Source: JAFARZ01 sp036490795
GTDB lineage: Bacteria > Actinomycetota > Actinomycetes > Streptosporangiales > Streptosporangiaceae
NCBI GenBank assembly: GCA_036490795.1
Contig: DASXDG010000214.1
Span: 1-11,479, forward strand
DNA length: 11,479 bases
Reading direction: 5' to 3'
Shown: positions 6,587 through 11,479 of the stretch, in pieces
Position numbering within the stretch: the stretch's first letter is position 1
Layout of the letters: each line of letters begins with the position of its first letter
Position numbers and translations under genes: made by a program
Notes under the pieces: model-generated
Seen by the model: only the letters and a program-made list of their open reading frames with translations
Told to the model about the DNA's origin: nothing
Database searches by the model: none

Positions 6587-7078
6587 TCAGAACACGTCGC
6601 TGTCGGACTTTGCCTTGCTGCCGTTGGCGCTCGCCCGCTCCTCGAGGTCGTTGTCGATGTCCTCGTGCGAGTCGATGTCATCGTCGTGCACGCCGTTAAC
6701 GTCGTCATCTTCTGACGTAGCGTCATCGCCCTCGTACTCGGCGTTATCGTCGGCCACGGTCTCATCGCCCGGGGTGATGACCTCCATGACGGCCCGCTTC
6801 ATGTACCGGACCTCGACGCCCGGTGCTATCTCGAGCAGCAAGTCGTCACCATCGACCTCGACCACGGTGGCGTACATGCCAGCGGTGGTCCGGACCTGTG
6901 CCCCCGGCGAGACAGTGCTCTGCCGCTGCTGCGCCTGCTGCGCACGGCGCTTCTGCGGCCTGATCATCAGGAAGTAAACGCCCACGACCATAAGGACGAT
7001 GAGCAGGAGGAACTCGACCGAGCTGTTTGAGTGCGACGAGGTCGAGGTGGCCGCCTCAGCGGCTGCGATAATCCCCAT
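6587..7078 (-). CDS. yajC: Preprotein translocase accessory subunit YajC
   Basis: Small membrane protein that associates with SecDF-SecYEG. The 163 residues comprise a short Ser/Ala N-terminus, one membrane helix (about 21-39), the typical RPQKRR motif after it (40-45), and the small YajC domain (about 55-103) with TTAGMYATVVEVDGDDLLLE. A strongly acidic tail (about 104-147, dominated by Asp and Glu) makes it longer than the usual 90-120 residues. ATG at 7078 is a standard start; GGAAGG lies 11 bases upstream. It heads the yajC-secD-secF group, and a 157-bp gap before it holds a candidate promoter. Confidence 0.93.
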   Translation of the reverse strand: MGIIAAAEAATSTSSHSNSSVEFLLLIVLMVVGVYFLMIRPQKRRAQQAQQRQSTVSPGAQVRTTAGMYATVVEVDGDDLLLEIAPGVEVRYMKRAVMEVITPGDETVADDNAEYEGDDATSEDDDVNGVHDDDIDSHEDIDNDLEERASANGSKAKSDSDVF

Positions 7079-7145
7079 GGTAGGGGCATCCTTCCAGTTG
7101 GGCTATCTGCGCGTGGTCGGCGAGGGGCCATTGACCAACTGCCGA

Positions 7146-7174
7146 AGTTTAGCCTTGGTTTGTCCGCGCTCCAA
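7146..7174 (-). promoter_or_regulatory. Candidate promoter of yajC-secD-secF
   Basis: On the minus strand TTGGAG (7174-7169) and TAAACT (7151-7146) are 17 bases apart, a reasonable sigma-70-like pair with a TANNNT -10. It would start transcription near 7139, about 60 bases before yajC. The match to the -35 consensus is only partial, and the elements overlap an inverted repeat. Confidence 0.35.
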
Positions 7175-7181
7175 CAGGCTA
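7150..7181. other. Inverted repeat in the ruvB-yajC gap
   Basis: TAGCCT (7150-7155) and AGGCTA (7176-7181) are exact reverse complements. Three further pairs inside (TGG with CCA) extend the stem past a 2-base bulge to leave a 12-base loop. It spans the candidate yajC promoter, so it could be an operator dyad. It also lies about 55 bases after the ruvB stop and could be a ruvCAB terminator without a U-tract. Confidence 0.35.
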
Positions 7182-7235
7182 CGACGTTTTGCTTGATGAT
7201 CGTGACCAGCTCGCGCCGCAGGTGCCTGATTAACG

Positions 7236-8333
7236 TTATTCAAACAAGGTTGGGGCCTCACCGAGACCAGGCGGCGGGGTCAGGCCCAGGTGAGCCCATC
7301 CAGCCGCTGTAGCCACCCGGCCACGGGGAGTCCGCGCCAGCAAGCCGCACCGGACGAGGAACGGCTCCGCCACTACCTCCACGGTTTCCGCCTCCTCGCC
7401 TACCGCCACCGCTAGCGTGGACAGCCCGACCGGACCGCCACCGAACCTGCGGACCAGCGCGTCCAGAACCCCCCTGTCCAGGCGGTCCAGGCCGTGCTCA
7501 TCCACCTCGTACAACTCCAGAGCGATGTTGGTAAGTTCCCTCGTGACCACCCCGTCGGCCCGCACCTCGGCATAATCCCTGACCCGGCGGAGCAGCCGGT
7601 TGGCGATCCGCGGTGTCCCGCGAGACCTCAGGGACAGTTCCACGGCGGCATCGTCGGTGATCGTAACGCCCAGCAGCCCGGCCGAACGCCGGATGATCTG
7701 CTCAAGCTCGGCAGGCTGATAAAAGTCCAGCCGCGCCGGGAAACCGAACCTGTCGCGCAGTGGCGCGGGCAGAAGTCCTTCCCGAGTTGTGGCCCCCACC
7801 AGGGTAAACGGCGCAATTTCCAGCGGAATTGCGGTGGCACCCGGGCCTTTGCCGACGATCACGTCTACCCGGAAATCCTCCATCGCCAGATAGAGCATTT
7901 CCTCGGCGGGCCGGGCGAGGCGGTGAATTTCGTCGATGAACAGGACCTCGCCCTCGCTGAGCTGAGACAGCAAGGAGGCCAGATCCCCCGATCGCTCGAT
8001 GGCGGGACCGCTGGTCTGGCGCAGCGGCACGCCGAGCTCGGCCGCGATGATCATCGCCATCGTGGTCTTGCCCAGGCCCGGAGGCCCGGACAGCAGCACG
8101 TGATCCGGTGCCCTGCCCCGGCGCAGCGCGCTCTGCAGCAGCAGCGACAGCTGTTCGCGGACCCGGGCCTGCCCGGTGAAGTCGTCGAGCCGCTTGGGCC
8201 GCAGCGCGCCTTCGACGTCCCATTCGTCCGCCTCGGCCAGCGGTGACACCAGGTCCTCGCGACGCGCCGCGAGCTCGGCCTCCTCGGCCTTGGCCAGGGA
8301 ATCAGCCGCCCACTGGTCGCTACTGTCCGTCAC
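7236..8333 (-). CDS. ruvB: Holliday junction branch migration helicase RuvB
   Basis: AAA+ hexameric motor that drives branch migration of Holliday junctions with RuvA. The 365-residue product has a charged N-terminal extension of about 40 residues, then LRPKRLDDFTGQ, Walker A GPPGLGKTT (83-91), Walker B LFIDEIH (131-137), the sensor-1 region GATTREG (180-186), LRDRFG (192-197, containing the arginine finger region) and sensor 2 GTPRIANR (239-246). A C-terminal winged-helix domain covers about 270-350. The start is GTG at 8333, overlapping the ruvA stop as GTGA, so translation is coupled. The TAA stop lies within an 8-bp palindrome, TAACGTTA (7231-7238). All motifs look intact. Confidence 0.97.
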   Translation of the reverse strand: MTDSSDQWAADSLAKAEEAELAARREDLVSPLAEADEWDVEGALRPKRLDDFTGQARVREQLSLLLQSALRRGRAPDHVLLSGPPGLGKTTMAMIIAAELGVPLRQTSGPAIERSGDLASLLSQLSEGEVLFIDEIHRLARPAEEMLYLAMEDFRVDVIVGKGPGATAIPLEIAPFTLVGATTREGLLPAPLRDRFGFPARLDFYQPAELEQIIRRSAGLLGVTITDDAAVELSLRSRGTPRIANRLLRRVRDYAEVRADGVVTRELTNIALELYEVDEHGLDRLDRGVLDALVRRFGGGPVGLSTLAVAVGEEAETVEVVAEPFLVRCGLLARTPRGRVATAAGWAHLGLTPPPGLGEAPTLFE

Positions 8334-8947
8334 TGCTTGCTAAGCCTCCGTAGCGCCGCACGCAGGGCGCCCGCGATGTCCACCTGATCGCCGCTGACCG
8401 TGCCGTCCTCTTCGAGGGCCGCTATCGCCAGGTCCGCGTCGCGGGCCGACCAGCCGAGGTTCACCAGACCGGACTGCACCTGGTCCCGCCAGGATGGCAC
8501 CCGCGCCGACGGCCTGCTGCCCGGCAGCCCGCCGTCGCTGTCTCCGGGCGGACCGAGGCGGTCCTTCATGTCGAGCAGGATCTGCTGCGCCCCCTTCTTG
8601 CCGATGCGGGGCACGAGCGTCAGCGCGTTGATGTCCTCGGTGGCCACGGCGCGGCGCAGGGCGTCGGGGGCGTGCACCGCGAGGATGGCCAGGGCCAGGC
8701 TCGCACCGACGCCCTTCGCCGATTGCAACAGCTCGAATACGTTCCGTTCATCGTCGGACGCGAAGCCGTAGAGGGTCAGCGAGTCTTCCTTGACGGCCAG
8801 TGAGGTGGCGAGCTGGGCGCGCTCCCCCTGCTTCAGCGTCGCCAGGGTGCCGGGCGTGCACAGCACCCGCATGCCGACGCCGCCCACATCCACCACGGCG
8901 CCATCCGGCGATATCGCCGCGACCGTACCAGCTAGGTGCGCGATCAT
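8330..8947 (-). CDS. ruvA: Holliday junction DNA-binding protein RuvA
   Basis: Binds the four-way junction as a tetramer and loads RuvB. The 205-residue product has the usual length. The N-terminal OB fold (about 1-62) begins MIAHLAGTVAAI. K53-E54-D55 correspond to the acidic pin. Two helix-hairpin-helix elements lie around LLQSAKGVGASLALAIL (73-89) and LVPRIGKKGAQQILLDMK (111-128). A Gly/Pro/Ser linker (about 131-152) leads to the C-terminal RuvB-contacting domain (about 153-203). ATG at 8947 is chosen because it matches the family N-terminus and follows GGTAGG by three bases. It starts 11 bases after the ruvC stop, so the RBS overlaps the end of ruvC. The frame is open further upstream, but that part is antisense-frame sequence inside ruvC. 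Confidence 0.96.
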   Translation of the reverse strand: MIAHLAGTVAAISPDGAVVDVGGVGMRVLCTPGTLATLKQGERAQLATSLAVKEDSLTLYGFASDDERNVFELLQSAKGVGASLALAILAVHAPDALRRAVATEDINALTLVPRIGKKGAQQILLDMKDRLGPPGDSDGGLPGSRPSARVPSWRDQVQSGLVNLGWSARDADLAIAALEEDGTVSGDQVDIAGALRAALRRLSKQ

Positions 8948-8958
8948 CTGCCTACCTT

Positions 8959-9585
8959 CTACCTTCCTGCGACAGGGCCCGCGGCAGTTCTCGCCGCGCC
9001 ACCCGCACCTGGGGCCGCCATCGCTGCACGAGCCTGCGCGACGGTTGCGGCGCGCAGCAGCCGGCTGTTCTGACCACTGCGCCACAGGTGGCAGATCGCC
9101 AGCGCGAGCGCGTCCGCTGCGTCGGCGGGCCGGGGTCGCTCGGTCAGCCGGAGCAGCCTGGTGACCATTGTGGCGACCTGAGCCTTGCCCGCGCGGCCGT
9201 TTCCGGTTACCGCGGCCTTGACCTCACTCGGCGTGTGCAGGCCTACCGGGATGCCGCGCCGGGCGGCGCAGACGATGGCCACCGCGCCGGCCTGGGCCGT
9301 ACCCATGACCGTGCGGACATTCTGCTGCGCGAAAACACGCTCGACGGCCACCCCGTCCGGCCGGCAGGCGTCAAGCCATTCCTCGATCCCGACCTCGATG
9401 GCCAGCAGCCGGGCAGCGATGTCGTCGTTCGCCGGTGTGCGGATCACCCCTACCCGGACCAGCGCGGGCGCCCGGCCCGGCGCACCGTCCACGACACCCA
9501 GACCACATCTGGTGAGTCCCGGATCGACGCCGAGGACCCTGATCGGCTGTCGCGCGAAGGTCAGGGGCACGCCGGTCCGCTCCAT
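8959..9585 (-). CDS. ruvC: Crossover junction endodeoxyribonuclease RuvC
   Basis: Resolves Holliday junctions by paired nicking. The four acidic catalytic residues are visible: D21 in VLGVDPG, E82 in VAVERVF, and D155 and D158 in ADAADALALA. The 208-residue length is slightly above the usual 175-190, through a short N-terminal extension and an Ala/Gly-rich tail after about 175. ATG at 9585 is given, but GTG at 9570 lies 9 bases after GGAG and would remove five residues; most relatives begin close to RVLGVDPG. It is the first gene of ruvC-ruvA-ruvB. A LexA-type box sits 9 bases before the ATG. Confidence 0.96.
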   Translation of the reverse strand: MERTGVPLTFARQPIRVLGVDPGLTRCGLGVVDGAPGRAPALVRVGVIRTPANDDIAARLLAIEVGIEEWLDACRPDGVAVERVFAQQNVRTVMGTAQAGAVAIVCAARRGIPVGLHTPSEVKAAVTGNGRAGKAQVATMVTRLLRLTERPRPADAADALALAICHLWRSGQNSRLLRAATVAQARAAMAAPGAGGAARTAAGPVAGR

Positions 9586-9594
9586 CCGAAGGAC

Positions 9595-9608
9595 TGAACA
9601 TCTGTTCG
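9595..9608 (-). promoter_or_regulatory. LexA (SOS) box upstream of ruvC
   Basis: On the minus strand CGAACAGATGTTCA matches the actinobacterial LexA consensus CGAACRNRYGTTCY at all defined positions except the last. It ends 9 bases before the ruvC ATG and overlaps the expected start point of the candidate promoter at 9614-9619, a good position for repression. This implies induction of ruvCAB after DNA damage, as known for ruv genes in other bacteria. Confidence 0.7.
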
Positions 9609-9613
9609 CCCCG

Positions 9614-9619
9614 AACTTA
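9614..9619 (-). promoter_or_regulatory. Candidate -10 element of ruvC
   Basis: TAAGTT on the minus strand fits TANNNT. Transcription would begin near 9607, inside the LexA box, leaving a leader of about 20 bases. No convincing -35 is visible, so support is mainly positional. Confidence 0.3.
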
Positions 9620-9624
9620 CCGCG

Positions 9625-9638
9625 CCTGGCTTGCCAGG
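9625..9638. other. Inverted repeat CCTGGC-tt-GCCAGG upstream of ruvC
   Basis: Two 6-bp arms (9625-9630, 9633-9638) flank a 2-base centre, directly upstream of the candidate ruvC -10. The short centre suits a DNA operator better than an RNA hairpin. It also lies about 50 bases after the GNAT stop. No regulator can be named. The rest of the 99-bp gap shows nothing else clear. Confidence 0.3.
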
Positions 9639-9684
9639 TCCCGCACCCAGCGCGGCGTGTCCCCGGCCGCCGAGCGCGGATCGT

Positions 9685-10881
9685 TCAGAACGTGTCGAGG
9701 ATGTAGGCGTTCGCGGTGAATGCGGCGTCGAGCGCGGCGTCGGCGTCCCGATCTCCGCCCGCGGCCAGGCCGGCCAGGCGCAGGCTCACGACGGGCGTTC
9801 CGGCGTACAGCGCCGCCAGACCTCGCGCGCCGAGGGTCAGCATCGCGGCGTCCTCGGCCGGAGTGGCCGCTACGGCGTCCAGTTCGCCCTTGCCGTTGGC
9901 GACGTTCAGCATCCAGGTACCGGAATTAGCTGGACGAGACTGATCAGCGATGCTCAACGGCATCCGCATGGACACGGCCGGCGGGAAGCCGCGCGCGGCG
10001 ATCGCGGCGGGCGCGTCCACGACGCGCAGCATCCACATCTTGCGGCTCCTGATGGTCGCGTCGCGCTCCCGGGTCAGCCACCAGATGGGATCCGCGGGAT
10101 TGATCCAGCCCTGTACCGAGTCGGCGATGGAGGCGTGGGACGAGATGACGGCCACCAGTCCGCGCAACGCATCAGGCGAGGCGGCCTGCATCCGCTCCAC
10201 GAACATCTCGTCACTGCCGTTATGCCAGCGGTAGGCGAGGAATCCGTCGTCACACAGGTACGAGTAATAGCCGGGCCTGGCCAGGTTGATGGCGGCGCCC
10301 GTCGCATCCCAGGTGATGGGCCCGCAGTGCCGGCCCGCCTCGTGAATGCGGCTCATCACGTCGATCGCGTCCTGCGCGTCAGCCGGGCCGACGCGCCGGA
10401 CGGCCGGCCGTTCGGACCCGGCTGCGATATCGGGCGGGATCAGGTCACGAAGAGACCGGGATGGAACGGTGATCGCATACCGGCCGCCGGCCAGTTCCCA
10501 GCCAAGCGACCGGTAAATCGGCATCGTCGCCGGGGACAGCACCGACAACGGGAAGCCGCGCGCGGCAATCTCGTCGAGAACCCTCGTCATCATCGCGCGA
10601 CCGGTCCCCCGCCCGCGTTCCTCGGGCGCGACCTGCACGTTGCCGACACCGGCCAGGGGGACCGCACGCCCGCACCACCACTGCCGCATGTCGAAGAACA
10701 CAGCTCCGCCGACCACCCGGCCGCCGTCGAACGCCCCGAACGCCGTCCCGCCCTCGATCACATGCTCCAGCCGCTGAAGCCAGACCCCGCGCGCATCCGC
10801 GCTCAGCGTCCCGAACGCCTGCTCCGTCAGGTCAGCCTGAGCATCCATGTCGTCGTCTGCCCGCAGCGGTCGTATCTGCAC
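9685..10881 (-). CDS. Eis-like GNAT family N-acetyltransferase
   Basis: Predicted to transfer an acetyl group from acetyl-CoA to an amine; the substrate is unknown. From GTG at 10881 it has 398 residues, the usual Eis size of about 400. The acetyl-CoA motif QVAPEERGRGTG occupies 83-94, followed by PIYRSLGW whose Tyr123 aligns with the catalytic Tyr126 of Mycobacterium Eis. The protein ends in Phe, as in Eis, where the terminal carboxylate acts as base. The usual plan is two GNAT folds (about 1-150 and 155-265) and a sterol-carrier-like C-terminal domain. Other in-frame starts are GTG 10950, ATG 10914 and GTG 10890. I chose 10881 because MQIRPLRADD is a typical GNAT opening and G-rich sequence precedes it closely. 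Eis homologues include aminoglycoside acetylators, but resistance cannot be assumed here. Confidence 0.85.
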   Translation of the reverse strand: MQIRPLRADDDMDAQADLTEQAFGTLSADARGVWLQRLEHVIEGGTAFGAFDGGRVVGGAVFFDMRQWWCGRAVPLAGVGNVQVAPEERGRGTGRAMMTRVLDEIAARGFPLSVLSPATMPIYRSLGWELAGGRYAITVPSRSLRDLIPPDIAAGSERPAVRRVGPADAQDAIDVMSRIHEAGRHCGPITWDATGAAINLARPGYYSYLCDDGFLAYRWHNGSDEMFVERMQAASPDALRGLVAVISSHASIADSVQGWINPADPIWWLTRERDATIRSRKMWMLRVVDAPAAIAARGFPPAVSMRMPLSIADQSRPANSGTWMLNVANGKGELDAVAATPAEDAAMLTLGARGLAALYAGTPVVSLRLAGLAAGGDRDADAALDAAFTANAYILDTF

Positions 10882-11004
10882 GATTCCCACCCTAGATGCC
10901 GTGTTCCCGGTCATCACCGGCCAGGTCGCGCGGCCGGCGTACTGGCCCACCTGTCCACTTGGCGCGATTTACCCTCTTTGTTGCGATATTTCTCCTAATA
11001 AACA

Positions 11005-11014
11005 GCTGATCAGC
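11005..11014. promoter_or_regulatory. Palindrome GCTGATCAGC, possible operator
   Basis: A perfect 10-bp palindrome near the middle of the divergent gap, 14 bp upstream of the candidate plus-strand -35. The position suits a shared operator, but a 10-bp palindrome can occur by chance and no matching regulator is present in the window. Confidence 0.25.
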
Positions 11015-11027
11015 AGGTCCATATAGC

Positions 11028-11056
11028 TTGCTTTTTCGATTCATCCGTGAGAGAAT
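11028..11056 (+). promoter_or_regulatory. Candidate promoter for the right-edge gene
   Basis: TTGCTT (11028-11033) and GAGAAT (11051-11056) are 17 bases apart and match sigma-70-type hexamers moderately well. Transcription would begin near 11063, about 40 bases before the GTG at 11105. Confidence 0.35.
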
Positions 11057-11104
11057 TCGAAGTAAGTAAGGAAAGGACTCCCAGGAAGAACGGGGGGTGG
11101 TGTC

Positions 11105-11479
11105 GTGGCCCGGTCTCCTGGTCCGGGGCGGGCGGTGGCGGATCCCCTCGATGACGCCACCTGGATGGTGTTGTGCGAGGCGCGGGCGGGGGAGGTGCCG
11201 CCGGAGTGGCTGGATCCGGAGTCGTGTCCGCCTGATCCGGAGGACCCGCAGAGCTGGGCCGGGGATCTGGACGCGGTCGCGGGCCTGGCTGAGGCTGAGG
11301 GCAAGGATGATGCGGAGTGGCGGGAGACGCTGCTGGCAGCCGGGATCGGTACCGGGTGGGCGCACCTGCCCGGCGCGGGTCCGGTGCCGGGTGTCCATGC
11401 CGGTCCCGGTGGCGGGTTCGGGCAGGGCCAGCCGCATGACAGCGCGGCGCCTGAGCCGCGGCTGGCCGCGCTCGCGGAC
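11105..11479 (+). CDS. N-terminal part of a probable DUF222/HNH endonuclease-type protein (runs off window)
   Basis: From GTG at 11105 the frame stays open for 125 codons to the right edge. The product begins MARSPGPGRAVADP, continues with an acidic, Trp- and Pro-containing segment (WLDPESCPPDPEDPQSW), then GTGWAHLPG, a Gly-rich stretch with GGGFGQGQPHDS, and APEPRLAALAD. A Gly-rich stretch followed by a P-x-x-x-L-A helix resembles what I recall of the N-terminal regions of the abundant actinobacterial DUF222 (13E12-type) proteins, which carry an HNH nuclease motif at the C-terminus. That part is outside the window, so nuclease activity is not shown here. The next in-frame stop upstream is TAA at 11063-11065. 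An alternative GTG lies at 11135 and ATG at 11165. GGAAG (11084-11088) is rather far from the start for an RBS. Confidence 0.55.
   Translation, partial: MARSPGPGRAVADPLDDATWMVLCEARAGEVPPEWLDPESCPPDPEDPQSWAGDLDAVAGLAEAEGKDDAEWRETLLAAGIGTGWAHLPGAGPVPGVHAGPGGGFGQGQPHDSAAPEPRLAALAD

Larger units (their letters stand above)
10882..11104. other. Divergent, locally AT-rich intergenic region
   Basis: The core (about 10966-11075) is much richer in A and T than anything else in the window and separates the GNAT gene from the plus-strand gene at the right edge, so it should hold both promoters. It includes a perfect 10-bp palindrome, GCTGATCAGC (11005-11014), and purine-rich sequence (GGAAAGGA, GGAAG) near 11070-11090 ahead of the plus-strand start. 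No RNA gene or ORF with good coding character is seen in it. Confidence 0.6.

Noticed and set aside
8948..9085. 46-codon N-terminal extension of RuvA
   Set aside because: RuvA proteins begin at MIA-; the extension is out-of-frame ruvC sequence and the ATG at 8947 has its own RBS.
9685..10881. Aminoglycoside resistance gene
   Set aside because: Eis-like proteins have varied substrates; sequence similarity in the visible motifs does not establish drug acetylation.
9631..10998. Plus-strand open frame of about 455 codons opposite the GNAT gene
   Set aside because: The minus-strand frame has intact GNAT motifs; the plus-strand product is low-complexity Arg/Gly/His/Pro-rich.
10892..11437. Minus-strand open frame of about 181 codons over the divergent gap and right-edge gene
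   Set aside because: Its product is Arg/Pro-rich where it opposes the right-edge gene and has no domain; the plus-strand frame is better supported.

Overview
The window is a piece of a high-GC actinobacterial chromosome. The coding bias (G or C at almost all third positions), frequent GTG/TTG starts and the gene order ruvC-ruvA-ruvB-yajC-secD-secF-apt-rsh all point to the Actinomycetota. The Ser/Thr/Ala/Pro-rich insert in SecD, and what looks like the start of a DUF222/HNH-type gene at the right end, fit a soil actinomycete of the Streptosporangiales/Streptomyces kind; the species cannot be named from the sequence.

Layout from left to right. Positions 2-109 hold the last 35 codons of a plus-strand gene (probably DUF349 family). 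Its stop codon lies in the first copy of a six-copy, 19-bp tandem repeat (91-204). A gene-free, very GC-rich convergent gap follows, with degenerate repeats and hairpins (205-403). From 404 to 10881 everything is on the minus strand. In transcription order, right to left, this is an Eis-like GNAT acetyltransferase, ruvC-ruvA-ruvB (Holliday junction processing), yajC-secD-secF (accessory part of the Sec export machinery), apt (adenine salvage) and rsh/relA (bifunctional (p)ppGpp synthetase-hydrolase). A short AT-rich divergent gap (10882-11104) separates the GNAT gene from a plus-strand gene that runs off the right edge.

How the genes work together. RuvA and RuvB form the branch-migration motor and RuvC cuts the junction. 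A near-consensus actinobacterial LexA (SOS) box sits just upstream of ruvC, so the cluster is probably damage-inducible. SecD and SecF are translationally coupled (TGATG) and with YajC assist SecYEG. Apt and Rsh are both tied to purine nucleotide pools, and their linkage is conserved in actinobacteria.

Most of the window is conserved core genome. The unusual parts are small: the 19-bp stop-codon array; a duplicated apt start that creates a 7-codon leader ORF ending on the apt start codon (GTGA); a hairpin over the secF stop; a dyad over the likely yajC promoter; the SOS box; and the break in gene order to the right of ruvC. I found no convincing new defence, mobile or biosynthetic system.
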